This document shows, piece after piece, positions 32,269 to 42,266 of a stretch of DNA of 64,000 nt. The notes beneath the pieces are model-generated. The model was not told where the DNA came from. It searched no databases and saw only the letters and a list, made by a program, of their open reading frames with translations. A program made the position numbers and the translations under genes. The first letter of the stretch is position 1. Each line of letters begins with the position of its first letter. The stretch lies in the NCBI GenBank assembly GCA_016235345.1, contig JACRLG010000020.1:1-64000 (forward strand). The letters run 5' to 3'. The DNA is from Deltaproteobacteria bacterium (GTDB lineage: Bacteria > Desulfobacterota > Desulfobacteria > Desulfobacterales > Desulfatibacillaceae).

Positions 32269-33086
32269 CTGGCCCGGCCCCGGCCCCTTCTCAGGGTGGC
32301 CACAAGAACACCCAGCACGCAAAAGCCTAAGAATATCCACCACAGGGCCTTTGTCCGCGTAAACCAGGATGCCTTGGCAACAACCGTCATCCTTGCGTCG
32401 GCCACCACCGTGTGATGCACGTAATCTTCATCGTATTCCACCACAAAGCAGGCGGGATAGGACGCGCCAACAAGGGCCGAGAGGTTAACCACCTCAAATT
32501 CCAGCTTTTTCTGCTCCTTGGAATCCAGCAGAAACACCAGGTCCCGGTCCCTTCCCGAAAACTCCCGGGGCAGGATGAGTCTCACCCGAAAATCCCTTGC
32601 CCGGTCCCCCGGATTTTCCATGTTCAAGCCCAAAACTGCCTTTTGGCTGATTTCCGCCGATTTGGCCTCCACCACCATGTCCGTTTTTATGTCCGGCTTG
32701 GTGTCGAAGGCCGCGCTGTGAAGGGCCGAAAAGGCGTAGCCGCTCTCGTCGTGGTAATCCACCATCAAAATGGCCGGAAAGCTGCCCTTGGGCATTTCCC
32801 CCATCTTTTGGAAGTAGGTGATGTTGATGGGTTTTTTGGGCAAGAGCCTTTGAATGGGATTCGAGGCCAGCCTCTTGTCCAGAATGGAAAGAAGGGCCGA
32901 AACGTCGTGGGCCGGGGCGTCCCCCTGGTTTTCCAGGTGAACCGTCACGGTGAAGGAATCCGGGTTGGCGTTGATGGTCATGGACATGGCAAGGCTGATG
33001 GTGGCGGCGAAAGAACCTTGAGCGGAAAAAGCCATCAGGATTATGGCCGCCGAAAGAATGGCGGCGGCGCGCCTCAGGGTTCCCAT
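32265..33086 (-). CDS. Exported protein with signal peptide and C-terminal membrane anchor
   Basis: 273 aa. A signal peptide ends near residue 27 (ILMAFSAQGSFAA), followed by about 215 residues of beta-rich sequence with two CARDB/Ig-like units (SFTVTVHLENQGDAPAHDV and LGLNMENPGDRARDFRV). A membrane helix (WWIFLGFCVLGVLVATL) and a basic Arg-rich tail follow. Such proteins are often seen as NEW3/CARDB-like periplasmic factors; the role is unknown. The ATG at 33086 follows GGGG and starts 4 nt after the fabD stop. A TTG seven codons upstream is a less likely start. Confidence 0.7.
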   Translation of the reverse strand: MGTLRRAAAILSAAIILMAFSAQGSFAATISLAMSMTINANPDSFTVTVHLENQGDAPAHDVSALLSILDKRLASNPIQRLLPKKPINITYFQKMGEMPKGSFPAILMVDYHDESGYAFSALHSAAFDTKPDIKTDMVVEAKSAEISQKAVLGLNMENPGDRARDFRVRLILPREFSGRDRDLVFLLDSKEQKKLEFEVVNLSALVGASYPACFVVEYDEDYVHHTVVADARMTVVAKASWFTRTKALWWIFLGFCVLGVLVATLRRGRGRAR

Positions 33087-33090
33087 AAGC

Positions 33091-34047
33091 TCATCCCCTT
33101 TCCGCAAGGAAGGTTTCCAGGCTTTTCAAGTCCCCCACCGAATAAACCTTATGCGGCCCGTCCGCTGGCAGGACCTGTTTCGCAAGGCCCGCCAGCACGG
33201 TCTTGGGGCCGGACTCCACGAAAACGGACGCGCCGGCCTTGAAAAGGGCCGCCATGCCGTCCGCCCATTTTACCGGGCTCACCATCTGCACGGCCATTGC
33301 GCCCTCGATTTCCGCAGCGTCTTCGCTCAAGGCCCCTGTGACGTTCAGAGCCACCGGCATTTCCGGTTTTTTGAAGGAAAAGGCTGCGAGGTATTTTAGA
33401 AACTCCTTTTTGGCTTCGTCCATGAAGGGCGAATGCCAGGCCCCGGCCACCTTTAGGGCCACGGCCCGGCCCTTGTAAGACTTGCACCCGGTGCGGCAAA
33501 GCTCGGAAGCGCTTTCAACGCCTGCTTCGCTGCCGGTTATCACTATCTGCTTATCCGTATTGATGTTAGCCACCCACACAGGGCCTGATTTATAGGCCTG
33601 CTTCAGGACTTCCTCCACCTGGGAAAGGGAAAGCCCGACCAGGGCGGCCATAATCCCTTTTTTCCGAAGGGCTTGGCGATCCATGAAAAATGCCCGGCGC
33701 TCGACAAGCCGGAGGGTTTCCTCCTCCGTAAGGCAGCCCGCGCAGCAAAGGGCGCTGTATTCCCCAAGGCTGTGGCCAGCGGCGAAAGAGGGCGAAACCC
33801 CGTGTTTGCGAAGAACGGCGAGGCAGGCGAGATTGACCGCCGTTACGGCCATCTGGCAGTTGACGGTGCGGGTGAGCTCCTCCAGGGGGCCTTCAAAAGA
33901 GAGCTTGCGGATATTGGCCCTGGCAATGTCGTCGGCCATGTCGAAGATGTCGCGCACGTACATGAATTCGGAGAAAAACTCCTGTCCCATTCCCACGTAC
34001 TGGGAGCCCTGGCCCGGAAACAGAAAGGCAATCTTGTCACTGGCCAT
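33091..34047 (-). CDS. fabD: Malonyl-CoA:ACP transacylase
   Basis: 318 aa. Transfers malonyl from CoA to acyl carrier protein for fatty acid synthesis. FPGQGSQYVGMG opens the protein, the nucleophile elbow GHSLGEYSAL (Ser about residue 92) is intact, and AGAWHSPFMD contains the catalytic His. The start MASDKIAFLFPG at 34047 has AAGGAC in front; an alternative Met lies 7 codons upstream. It overlaps the hemA end by 11 nt. Unusually it sits in a tetrapyrrole operon rather than with other fab genes. Confidence 0.93.
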   Translation of the reverse strand: MASDKIAFLFPGQGSQYVGMGQEFFSEFMYVRDIFDMADDIARANIRKLSFEGPLEELTRTVNCQMAVTAVNLACLAVLRKHGVSPSFAAGHSLGEYSALCCAGCLTEEETLRLVERRAFFMDRQALRKKGIMAALVGLSLSQVEEVLKQAYKSGPVWVANINTDKQIVITGSEAGVESASELCRTGCKSYKGRAVALKVAGAWHSPFMDEAKKEFLKYLAAFSFKKPEMPVALNVTGALSEDAAEIEGAMAVQMVSPVKWADGMAALFKAGASVFVESGPKTVLAGLAKQVLPADGPHKVYSVGDLKSLETFLAERG

Positions 34048-35329
34048 TTTCGTCCTTTTCGTCTTCATCTAGTTGGAACATATCCCGGGCCGCGCCGATG
34101 TAGTCCCGCTTCTTGGCCTGCCTGTGGCCCTCGGATTTCAAAAACACGATGGGGCCGTGCACCACCTTGGCCATTATGGCGCGGGTGAGCCGGTCAATGG
34201 CTTCCCGTTCCTCATCCCCAAGGTTTTTGAGGCCCGGAAGGCTCTTTTGAAGTTCGGCAAGGCGCACGGCCTCCATGCGGTCGCACAGGGCCTTTATGGT
34301 GGGCACCACCTCCAGGGAATCGAACCACCTGCGATAGGAGATCACCGCCTCCTCCACGATGACCTCGGCCCGGGCGGCCTCCTTCATGCGCTCGGCCATG
34401 TTTTTTTCCACGACCCCCGCAAGGTCGTCCACATCGTAAACGTAGGCGTTGTCCAGCTTGTTTATGGAAGGATCGATGTCTCGCGGAACCGCTATGTCGA
34501 TGAAAAAGAGGGGCCGGTTTTTTCGCGGCCTCATCACCGCCTTCACGTCGTCCTTTTTCAATACGTAACCGGGCGCGCCCGTGGAGCTGATGACGATGTC
34601 CGCAGTTTTAAGGGCCTCCCCTATTTCGGAAAAGCCGATGGCCGTGCCTCCGAAGCGCTCGGCCAGGGCCGCCGCCCGATCCAGGGTCCGGTTGGCCACC
34701 ATGAGCTTTTCGGCCCGGTTGTGCATGAGATGCTCAACCGCAAGCTCGGCCATCTCGACCGCGCCTATCAGGAGCACCTTTTTTCCCGAAAGCTCGCCGA
34801 AAATCCTCTTGGCAAGCTCCACGGCGGCGAAGCTCACCGAAACCGCGTGGCCGCCTATTCCGGTTTCCTTCCTCACGCGCTTGGCGGTTGAAAAAGCCCT
34901 GTGCAAAAGGCGGTTCAGGACCACCCCTGATGACTGGGCCGCAACCGCCGCCCGGAAGCTCTTCTTCACCTGCCCCAGAATCTGCGGTTCGCCCACCACC
35001 ATCGAATCGAGGCTTCCCGCCACCCGGAAAACGTGGCGGAAGGCGTCGTCCCCCTGGTACCTGTAGAGATAGGGGGCAAAATCGGAAAGAGGGATGTTCT
35101 TCACCCGGCAAAGGACATCAAGGGCGGCCTCTTCCAGGGCTTTCGCGTCCTCGCCCGCAAGCAGAACCTCCACCCGGTTGCAGGTGGAAAAGAGCACGGC
35201 CTCCGAGACCGCCGGATCGAGATTCAGTTCGGCAAGGGCCGCAGCCGTCTCCTGGTCGGAAAAGGCCAGGCGCTCGCGCACGTCAACCGGAGCTGTTTTG
35301 TGGCTTAAGCCTCTTAGGATGAGTTCCAT
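34037..35329 (-). CDS. hemA: Glutamyl-tRNA reductase
   Basis: 430 aa. Reduces glutamyl-tRNA to glutamate-1-semialdehyde, the first step of tetrapyrrole synthesis. The N-terminal SHKTAPVDVRERLAF and the catalytic Cys in FSTCNRVEVL (about residue 50) are present; the NADPH domain has VLLIGAVEMAELAVEHL. In this domain the usual GAGEM is changed to GAVEM. Placed with a siroheme synthase and a CcsA-like gene, as in many sulfate reducers that make heme through siroheme. Confidence 0.96.
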   Translation of the reverse strand: MELILRGLSHKTAPVDVRERLAFSDQETAAALAELNLDPAVSEAVLFSTCNRVEVLLAGEDAKALEEAALDVLCRVKNIPLSDFAPYLYRYQGDDAFRHVFRVAGSLDSMVVGEPQILGQVKKSFRAAVAAQSSGVVLNRLLHRAFSTAKRVRKETGIGGHAVSVSFAAVELAKRIFGELSGKKVLLIGAVEMAELAVEHLMHNRAEKLMVANRTLDRAAALAERFGGTAIGFSEIGEALKTADIVISSTGAPGYVLKKDDVKAVMRPRKNRPLFFIDIAVPRDIDPSINKLDNAYVYDVDDLAGVVEKNMAERMKEAARAEVIVEEAVISYRRWFDSLEVVPTIKALCDRMEAVRLAELQKSLPGLKNLGDEEREAIDRLTRAIMAKVVHGPIVFLKSEGHRQAKKRDYIGAARDMFQLDEDEKDENGQ

Positions 35330-35333
35330 GCCG

Positions 35334-36152
35334 CTACCCGAAAAACTGCCGGTGATGCCCGGACAGAAGCAGATTGACGCCGAAGAAGGTGAACAGCATC
35401 ACCGCGACCCCGAAAATGGCCATCCAGGCGGCCCGCCTTCCCCGCCAGCCCACGGCAAGGCGCTCGTGAATGAGGGCTGCGTAGAGAAACCATGTGACCA
35501 GGCTCCACACCTCCTTGGGGTCGGCGCTCCACCACCTGCCCCACACGCTTTTTGCGTAAACGAAACCGGCGGCGAGCCCGGTGGTAAGCAAAATGAAGCC
35601 CACGGCCACGCAGGCGTAACCCATGCGGTCCAGGGTGTCCAGGGGCGGCATTCTGCGGAAAAAAAATCCCCGTTTCTTGTTCTTGATGGCCCGCTCGGTG
35701 AGAATGTAGGCCCCTCCCACAAGAGCCGCCAGCACAAAGGAGGCGTTGCCCAGAAAAACGGGGAAAACGTGGAGCATGGTCCAGGCGCTTTTCAAAAGCC
35801 TTGGGCTGGCGGCTGCGGTGTCCGGCAGAAAGAGCGAAACCAGCAAGGTTAACGCCGTTATGGGCGCGGCGGCGGCCCCAAGCACCGCGAGCTTATACCG
35901 CCACTCGAAAAAGACGAAAACAAGGGCTAAAGCCCAGGCCGAAAAACCCAGGCTCTGCCGAAGATTGGCCACGGGCAGCGCGCCCGATCCGGCAAGAACG
36001 GACAGCACCACAAGGGTCTGAATGATAAGGCCCGCAGTGAAAAACGTCGAGCCCATGCGCCTGAAAAAGGCGTCGTTTTTAACCAGAAAGCCGATGTAGC
36101 CAAAGGCTCCGGTCACGTAAGCCGCAAGGGCTATTATGATGTAAAAGTCCAT
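35334..36152 (-). CDS. CcsA/HemX-like cytochrome c assembly protein
   Basis: 272 aa with about eight transmembrane helices. The tryptophan-rich heme-handling motif is seen as KSVWGRWWSADPKEVWSLVT (about residue 200), with a conserved His in GNASF-side and later HERLAVGWRG. It probably delivers heme for cytochrome c maturation (system II) or supports HemA as HemX does. Starts 9 nt after the siroheme synthase stop and ends 4 nt before hemA. Confidence 0.9.
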   Translation of the reverse strand: MDFYIIIALAAYVTGAFGYIGFLVKNDAFFRRMGSTFFTAGLIIQTLVVLSVLAGSGALPVANLRQSLGFSAWALALVFVFFEWRYKLAVLGAAAAPITALTLLVSLFLPDTAAASPRLLKSAWTMLHVFPVFLGNASFVLAALVGGAYILTERAIKNKKRGFFFRRMPPLDTLDRMGYACVAVGFILLTTGLAAGFVYAKSVWGRWWSADPKEVWSLVTWFLYAALIHERLAVGWRGRRAAWMAIFGVAVMLFTFFGVNLLLSGHHRQFFG

Positions 36153-36161
36153 AAGCCGGTC

Positions 36162-36845
36162 TCACACATCATCTTGTTTGATAAAGATTTCGGGGCAGAG
36201 GGAACACGAGTCAAACCCCGGCCCAAGCACCTTTTCGAGAACCGCGTTCGCGCATTCCCGGTCCTTCCGGCGCACTGCGTCCATGAGGTTTTCGTCGATC
36301 AGCCTCTCGAAAAGCCCCTTGTGCTCCTCAGGCGCGTGGGCCTCGGCAAGAAGAACCTTGCGGACCGCGCCCATGAGATCGAGAAAATCCCCGTATTCCG
36401 CTCCGAACTTCTCCTCCAGCTCTTTTCTCATGCGTTTGGCGAAGGCCGGGCTTTTTCCGGCGGTTGAAACTGCGATGACGAGGTCCTTGCGCCTCACCAG
36501 GGCCGGAAGCACGAAGGAGCACAGCTCCGGCCTGTCGGCGATGTTGTGGAGGACGCCCGCTTCCTCCGCATCGGCGGCAACCCGCCTGTTGGTGTCCTCG
36601 TTGTCGGTTGCGCAGACCACCAGGAAGGCCCCCGAAAGGTCATCATGTTCGTAGGCCCTGCGAAAAAGAACTATCTCGCTCTTCCCCGCCATTTCGTCAA
36701 CCGCCGGACACGAGCCAAGGCTCACCACGGTGACCTTCGCCCCGCATTCCAGGAGGGTGGCGATTTTGCGCGAAGCCACCGCCCCGGCCCCAACCACGAG
36801 GCACTTGCGGCCAAAAACATCCAGATTTACCGGGTAATAGCGCAT
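36162..36845 (-). CDS. Precorrin-2 dehydrogenase/sirohydrochlorin ferrochelatase (Met8/CysG-N type)
   Basis: 227 aa, without the methyltransferase half of full CysG. The NAD loop is CLVVGAGAVASRKIATLL (about residue 15), the catalytic Asp lies in HNIADRPELCSFVLPA, and STAGKSPAFAKRM is the conserved dimer segment. Oxidises precorrin-2 to sirohydrochlorin and may insert iron; siroheme is needed for dissimilatory sulfite reductase and as heme precursor. The C-terminus carries a CSLCPE segment. Overall part of the hemA operon. Confidence 0.92.
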   Translation of the reverse strand: MRYYPVNLDVFGRKCLVVGAGAVASRKIATLLECGAKVTVVSLGSCPAVDEMAGKSEIVLFRRAYEHDDLSGAFLVVCATDNEDTNRRVAADAEEAGVLHNIADRPELCSFVLPALVRRKDLVIAVSTAGKSPAFAKRMRKELEEKFGAEYGDFLDLMGAVRKVLLAEAHAPEEHKGLFERLIDENLMDAVRRKDRECANAVLEKVLGPGFDSCSLCPEIFIKQDDV

Positions 36846-36856
36846 GGTGGTTCCGG

Positions 36857-37615
36857 TTACAGGGAAAGTTCCATAAGATCAGTCGCCACCGTCAGCGGCC
36901 CGGCCCAGGTCCTGCGGCACTGGGCGATAATATCCACGGCGTCGCATTCCGGGTAGATGTGGGTGAGAACAAGATGTCCCACGCCCGCTTCCGAAGCGAT
37001 GCGACCGGTCAAAGACGGCGTTAAATGCCCCTCAACCTTCAACTCATCGGGAAGCGCCGCCTCGCAGATGAACATGTCGCATCCCCTGGTCAGTTCGACC
37101 AGGTTTTCGCAATAGTCCGTATCGCCGGAAATCACAAGGCTTTTGCCGCCCGCCTCCTCCACGCGGTAAGCGAGGCTTGCGGGCGTGTGGAGGACCGGCA
37201 GGGATTTCACGGTGACGCCGGAAAAATCGAGGGAGTCCGGCCCGTCCACTGAAAGCTCCCTTACGGCCAGGACGCCGGGCTCAAGCTCTATCCAGTGTCC
37301 GTAGGCGATTTTGAGGGCCTCGTAAAACCCGGAAAAGCCCTGGCCTGCGGCGACGCTGAAGGGCCTTCGGATTTCCCGCCCGTACTTGGCGGAAAATATC
37401 ATGGGGACGAAATCCGCCGAGTGGTCCGGGTGAAGATGCGTGTAAAAATAGGCCGAAACGCGCCCCGGCTCGGTTCCGGCCTCCAGAAGCCGCCTTATGG
37501 TTCCGGGCCCGGTGTCGAAAACAAGGGTTTCCTCCCCTGCCCTCACCAGGACGGACGAGGCCGATCTTTCAAGGCGCGGCACGCATGTGCCGGAGCCAAG
37601 GATGGTGATTTTCAC
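36857..37615 (-). CDS. MBL-fold hydrolase of the ribonuclease Z-like group
   Basis: 252 aa. The metal-binding motif THLHPDHSADF (about residue 60), LGSGTCVPRLERSASS at the start, ISGDTDYCENL and LTHIYPECD near the end match the RNase Z / ElaC-like metallo-beta-lactamase group, but the exosite arm of true tRNase Z is not evident. Function unknown, possibly phosphodiesterase. First gene of the minus-strand tetrapyrrole operon, 11 nt before the siroheme synthase gene, and divergent from clpB. Confidence 0.85.
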   Translation of the reverse strand: MKITILGSGTCVPRLERSASSVLVRAGEETLVFDTGPGTIRRLLEAGTEPGRVSAYFYTHLHPDHSADFVPMIFSAKYGREIRRPFSVAAGQGFSGFYEALKIAYGHWIELEPGVLAVRELSVDGPDSLDFSGVTVKSLPVLHTPASLAYRVEEAGGKSLVISGDTDYCENLVELTRGCDMFICEAALPDELKVEGHLTPSLTGRIASEAGVGHLVLTHIYPECDAVDIIAQCRRTWAGPLTVATDLMELSL

Positions 37616-37791
37616 GGGTTACACCCCATTTCCAAAAATTTCCCGGTTACCTGCCAATCCGTCCGGAAAAGAGCTTTCTTTCACATATCCCCAATTGACA
37701 AGAAAAGGCAAGTGATTACCTTTGGTGCACGTATGATAACCCTTTAAAAACAATTTGAATACTTCCGCGAAAGCGGGGAAGGAAACGAGCC

Positions 37792-40386
37792 GTGCGCTTC
37801 GACAAGTTCACCATAAAGAGCCAGGAACTCATCCAGGCGGCGGTGTCCCTGGCCCAGGGCCGGGGTCACCAGGAAATCGAACCCGAACACATACTTTCCG
37901 CCATGCTGGCCGAGGGCGAGAGCGTGGCCCGGTCCATGTTCCGCAAGTTGGGCGTTTCGCCAAACGGCGTGGCCAACGAGGTGGAACGCGCCCTGGCCCG
38001 GCTTGTGAAGGTCTCAGGCGCGGGCTTCGACGGGTCGAGGCTATCCCGAAGGACCGGAAACGTGCTGGAAGCGGCCAGCGCCGAGGCGGCCAAGATGAAG
38101 GACGAGTACGTCTCCATCGAGCACGTTCTCGTGGCCATCGCCGAGGAAAAGGGCGGAGAGGCGTCCCGGATTCTCGCCGCCAACGGAATCAACCGTGAAA
38201 GTATCTTGAAGGTCCTTCTGGACATTCGGGGAACCCAGCGCATAACCGACCAGAATCCCGAGGAAAAATACCAGGCCCTTGAAAAATTCTCCCGCGACCT
38301 CACCCAGCTTGCGCGCCAGGGAAAGCTCGACCCGGTGATAGGCCGTGATGAGGAAATAAGGCGCGTGGTGCAGGTGCTCTCCCGCCGAACCAAGAACAAC
38401 CCGGTTCTCATCGGCGAGCCCGGTGTTGGCAAAACCGCCATAGTGGAGGGCCTGGCCCAGCGCATAGCCCGCGGCGACGTGCCGGAAACCCTCAAGAACC
38501 GGCGGCTTGTCAGCCTTGACATGGGGGCCATGATCGCTGGAGCCAAGTTCCGGGGCGAATTCGAGGACCGGCTGAAGGCGGTGCTTAAGGAAGTCGAGGC
38601 CGCAGAAGGCGAGATCATCCTTTTCATCGACGAGCTTCACACCCTTGTGGGCGCGGGAGCCGCCGAGGGGGCCATGGACGCGGGAAACATGCTGAAACCC
38701 GCCCTCGCCCGGGGCACCCTCCGCTGCGTGGGCGCGACCACCCTCAACGAGTACCGCAAGTACATCGAAAAGGACGCGGCCCTTGAGCGCCGGTTTCAGC
38801 CCGTTATGGTGGTTGAGCCCACGGTGCCGGACACCATTTCCATCCTGAGGGGCTTGAAGGAAAAATACGAGGTCCACCACGGCGTTCGCATCACCGACGG
38901 GGCCATAGTGGCGGCGGCCACCCTTTCCAACCGCTACATCACCGACCGTTTTCTGCCCGACAAGGCCATTGATCTCATCGACGAGTGCGCGTCGAAACTC
39001 CGTATCGAAATCGACTCCATGCCCACGGAGATCGATCAGGTCCAGCGCCAGTTGACCCAGCTTGAGATAGAGCGCCAGGCACTCAAGAAGGAGAAGGACC
39101 AGTTAAGCCTCGACCGCATGGAGAAGCTGGTGGCGGAAATGGCCGAGCTTCGTGAGAAGATGGACGCCATGAAGGCCCACTGGCAGACCGAAAAGGACGT
39201 CATCGCCCAGATAAGGAAGATCAAGGAGGAGCAGGAGCAACTTGGCCAAGCCGAGGAGCAGGCCGAGCGCCGGGGCGACTACAACAAGGTGGCGGAACTG
39301 CGCTACGGCAAGTCCCTTGAGTTGTCTCGCGCCCTGGTGGAGGCCAACGAACGCCTGGCGTCCATCCAGAAGGACACCAAGATGCTGAAGGAAGAGGTGG
39401 ACGACGAGGACGTGGCCGAGGTTGTCTCCCGCTGGACCGGCATCCCGGTTTCACGGATGCTGGAAAGCGAGAAGGAGAAGCTCCTTAAAATGGAGGAGCG
39501 CCTGGGCCTTCGGGTGGTTGGCCAGGCCGAGGCCATAGAGGCGGTGTCGGACGCCGTGCGCCGCGCCCGAAGCGGGCTCCAGGACGAAAACCGGCCCATA
39601 GGCAGCTTCATCTTCATGGGCCCCACGGGCGTTGGAAAAACCGAGCTGGCGAAAGCCCTGGCGGAGTTCATCTTCGACGACGAGCAGGCCATTGTGCGCA
39701 TAGACATGAGCGAATACATGGAAAAGCACACCGTAAGCCGCCTGATCGGCGCGCCCCCCGGCTACGTGGGCTACGACGAGGGCGGGCAGCTCACCGAGGC
39801 CGTGCGCAGAAGGCCCTACGCCGTGATCCTCTTCGACGAGATCGAAAAGGCCCACCCGGACGTGTTTAACGTGATGCTCCAGGTGCTGGACGACGGACGC
39901 TTAACCGACGGCCACGGACGCACGGTGGATTTCACCAACAGCATAATCATCATGACCAGTAACGTGGGAAGCCGCTACATCACCGACCTGGGCCAGAGCG
40001 ACCGGGCGGAGATGGAAAAGCGGGTGATGGAGGCCCTGCGGGCCACATTCAGGCCGGAGTTTTTAAACCGCGTGGACGAGACCGTCATCTTCCAGAGCCT
40101 TACCGGGGCCGAGCTTTCCAGGATAGTGGAAATTCAGACCCGGAGGCTCGTGGCAAGGCTCGCGGATCGGCAGATAGAACTAAAGCTGACGGACGCCGCA
40201 AAGGAGCTTCTGGGCAGGGAAGGCTTCGACCCCCAGTACGGGGCGCGCCCCCTGAAACGGGTGATCCAGAAACGCCTGGAAAACCCGCTTGCGGTATCCA
40301 TACTGGAAGGAAACGCGCCGCCCCATTCCACGGTTACTGCGGATGAAAAAGACGGGGGCATCGTGTTCAGCGTTGCGGCCAACTGA
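37792..40386 (+). CDS. clpB: ATP-dependent disaggregase ClpB
   Basis: 864 aa Hsp100 chaperone that rescues aggregated proteins with DnaK. The N-domain is followed by NBD1 (Walker A GEPGVGKT near residue 207, [11 protein letters not shown]), a coiled-coil M domain (about residues 410-530) that marks ClpB rather than ClpA/C, NBD2 ([16 protein letters not shown] near 607, [14 protein letters not shown]) and the D2-small domain ([18 protein letters not shown]). The start is GTG, with GGGAAGGAAAC upstream. No CIRCE or sigma-32 site is clear in the 176-bp divergent gap. Confidence 0.97.
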   Translation: MRFDKFTIKSQELIQAAVSLAQGRGHQEIEPEHILSAMLAEGESVARSMFRKLGVSPNGVANEVERALARLVKVSGAGFDGSRLSRRTGNVLEAASAEAAKMKDEYVSIEHVLVAIAEEKGGEASRILAANGINRESILKVLLDIRGTQRITDQNPEEKYQALEKFSRDLTQLARQGKLDPVIGRDEEIRRVVQVLSRRTKNNPVLIGEPGVGKTAIVEGLAQRIARGDVPETLKNRRLVSLDMGAMIAGAKFRGEFEDRLKAVLKEVEAAEGEIILFIDELHTLVGAGAAEGAMDAGNMLKPALARGTLRCVGATTLNEYRKYIEKDAALERRFQPVMVVEPTVPDTISILRGLKEKYEVHHGVRITDGAIVAAATLSNRYITDRFLPDKAIDLIDECASKLRIEIDSMPTEIDQVQRQLTQLEIERQALKKEKDQLSLDRMEKLVAEMAELREKMDAMKAHWQTEKDVIAQIRKIKEEQEQLGQAEEQAERRGDYNKVAELRYGKSLELSRALVEANERLASIQKDTKMLKEEVDDEDVAEVVSRWTGIPVSRMLESEKEKLLKMEERLGLRVVGQAEAIEAVSDAVRRARSGLQDENRPIGSFIFMGPTGVGKTELAKALAEFIFDDEQAIVRIDMSEYMEKHTVSRLIGAPPGYVGYDEGGQLTEAVRRRPYAVILFDEIEKAHPDVFNVMLQVLDDGRLTDGHGRTVDFTNSIIIMTSNVGSRYITDLGQSDRAEMEKRVMEALRATFRPEFLNRVDETVIFQSLTGAELSRIVEIQTRRLVARLADRQIELKLTDAAKELLGREGFDPQYGARPLKRVIQKRLENPLAVSILEGNAPPHSTVTADEKDGGIVFSVAAN

Positions 40387-40425
40387 ATCTGAAACAACAC
40401 GGCGCCACTTGATGATAGTCAGATG

Positions 40426-40468
40426 AAAGGCCCGCGCCCAGCTTGAAATTTCGGGGCGCGGGCCTTTT
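40426..40468. terminator. Bidirectional terminator between clpB and the DctP-like gene
   Basis: A perfect 14-bp stem AAAGGCCCGCGCCC/GGGCGCGGGCCTTT followed by T; works for both converging genes. Confidence 0.88.
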
Positions 40469-40473
40469 GAACT

Positions 40474-41916
40474 TTACTTGATGCCCATGGATTTCAAAAG
40501 CGCCGGATCGACCGCGCCTGTCTGGGAGAGCCCCTTCGATTTCTGGTATTCGGTTATGCCCTTCATGGTTATCGGGCCGAAAATGCCATCCACCTTGCTG
40601 CTGTAGAGGCCCATCGCCTTCAACTTGGTCTGGACCTCGCGGACCCAGCGGCGGCGCTCCTCCCAGGCTGATTCCCGCTTCTTTTTCATCTCCTTGTCGT
40701 CATCCGCCTCAACCGCCGGGGCGGCTTTTCTTTCAGCCTCGTAGCGGCGCAGATTTTCCTGCTGCTCCTTGTATGCCTTCTCAAGCTCCGCCGGTGTGGC
40801 CGCCGCCACCACCGGCTCTGCGGGCTTTGCCTGGGCTGTCGGCGCCTTCTTGCGGGGCGCCTTCACCATGGACGGCTTGACGGGCTTGCCTGCGCGGTAG
40901 GCGGCAAGGTAGCGCTGGACCTCTTCCAGAAGATCGGGAGGATAGAGCTTGCCAGAAAGGTCCTTGTAAACCCGCGAGGCGGCCTTTACTATGGCGGCCC
41001 TGTTTTCCGCCGAGACCTGCACCATTTCAAGCCCGTACTTCATCATTCCTTCAATGCTCTTTTCATTATCCTTGCGGACCCCTTGGCAAAATTGCCGGGT
41101 AACCTCGGCGCGGTCTTCGGCCAGGTTCTCCTTGTATTCATCCGTAAGGGCCTGGTAGGAGGATTCCTTGATAACCACAATGGCAGGCGCGTACCTGACC
41201 TTCAAGGCATTGATGTATTTGCAGCTTGTGTACATCTGGCTCGCTACCTGAAAGATGGCCGGGCCGATGTTGGCGTCGATGATGCCTGAACGGTATGAAC
41301 TGTTGGCCTCGGTGGGCTGGATGACAAGCGGATTCGCTCCCAGGGACTTTAAGAAGCCCACTTCCAGGGGGCCGTACCAGGATTGAAATTTGGACTTCTT
41401 GAAGTCGTCTATCCTGTCGAACTTCCATTTCGAGGAGTAAATGTGCTCCATATCGGCGTCGCTCCACATGAGGAGATGGAAGCCGTTTTTTGCAAAGTAA
41501 TAGGCGAAAGTGGGGTACATGACCTCGCGGATGTAGTCCACCTCGGCCCAGTTGTTGAAAAGAAAGGGCAGGCCCAGAACCGACATTTCCGGGCAGGCCT
41601 GGTTGGCCCCGTGGCCGGTGAGACCGGCTCCCTGAAGCTGGCCGATACGCATCTTGGCGAGGTATTCCTGGTCGTTTCCCATGACGCCGCCCCAATAAAT
41701 TTTGAAGCGCACGGTGTCTTCCGTTGATTCCTTTACCCAGGGGGCCAGGATCGAATCCCACATGGCCGACCAGCCTATGCCTTTGGGGGCAAGCGTCGCC
41801 GCTTTCCATGTCGTGATTTGGGGATTCGCGGCCAGGGCGTCCCCCGCCGTGCAGACGCCAAGACCGAGCGAGCAGACGATTACGGCAACCATCCAAAATT
41901 TCTTCGATGACGACAT
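40474..41916 (-). CDS. DctP-type solute-binding protein fused to a peptidoglycan-binding domain (copy 1)
   Basis: 480 aa. A signal peptide (to about residue 29, AGDALAA) leads into a TRAP-transporter DctP-like domain (about residues 32-340; WKAATLAPKGIGWSAMW, YWGGVMGNDQEYL, PTEANSSYRSGIIDANIGP). A Lys/Ala/Glu-rich linker with coiled-coil character (about 345-415) joins a C-terminal PG_binding_1 domain (VREVQTKLKAMGLYSSKVDG, IFGPITMKGI). No TRAP membrane genes (DctQ, DctM) are nearby. The fusion suggests a binding protein tethered to the cell wall. GAGGG precedes the ATG. A close paralog is at 43032-44471. Confidence 0.88.
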   Translation of the reverse strand: MSSSKKFWMVAVIVCSLGLGVCTAGDALAANPQITTWKAATLAPKGIGWSAMWDSILAPWVKESTEDTVRFKIYWGGVMGNDQEYLAKMRIGQLQGAGLTGHGANQACPEMSVLGLPFLFNNWAEVDYIREVMYPTFAYYFAKNGFHLLMWSDADMEHIYSSKWKFDRIDDFKKSKFQSWYGPLEVGFLKSLGANPLVIQPTEANSSYRSGIIDANIGPAIFQVASQMYTSCKYINALKVRYAPAIVVIKESSYQALTDEYKENLAEDRAEVTRQFCQGVRKDNEKSIEGMMKYGLEMVQVSAENRAAIVKAASRVYKDLSGKLYPPDLLEEVQRYLAAYRAGKPVKPSMVKAPRKKAPTAQAKPAEPVVAAATPAELEKAYKEQQENLRRYEAERKAAPAVEADDDKEMKKKRESAWEERRRWVREVQTKLKAMGLYSSKVDGIFGPITMKGITEYQKSKGLSQTGAVDPALLKSMGIK

Positions 41917-42266
41917 GATCAGGCCCTCACTTATGTTTGGGTTGAATCAGCCACAGCAAAATGATCCTGATGCCCCGGCGAACAGGCCGGGAGCATCCGT
42001 CTATTATGGGGAGCAGGGTTTGATTCCTTCTATTGAACTGCCAATAACAATGGAGGTGCAGGCTTATAGTATTTCTCCCCCACTGCCAGATTCCCTTAAC
42101 ACGGAAAAGAACCATGCTTCGCTTTATAAAAACACGATTCACCAAGGCTTGCTGCAAAAACAGCGAGCGAAGCAACCAGATAGACAATCGGCAGGAAAGG
42201 AAGCGTTTTTGAATTGGACAGGCAAGCCATGCGGCTTGGCCCGATAATGCGAAATGGGCCGGAAGC
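41917..42266. other. 350-bp intergenic region with a family B repeat
   Basis: Between the first DctP-like gene start and the methyltransferase end. It holds family B copy 2 (42003-42129). Some frames run through it, but none has coding character. Confidence 0.6.
42003..42129 (+). repeat. Interspersed hairpin repeat, family B copy 2
   Basis: Starts ATTATGGGGAGCAGGGTTTG and ends ACCATGCTTCGCTTTATAA. Shares TAGTATTTCTCCCC, GCCAGATTCCCTTAA and ACGGAAAAGAACCATGC with copy 3. The outer arms pair imperfectly; a G-C pair of copy 3 appears as G-T here. It is the most diverged copy. Confidence 0.78.

Noticed and set aside
37620-37791. Heat-shock CIRCE or sigma-32 promoter before clpB
   Set aside because: TTGACA occurs near 37696, but no properly spaced -10 box, CIRCE inverted repeat or sigma-32 consensus could be seen.
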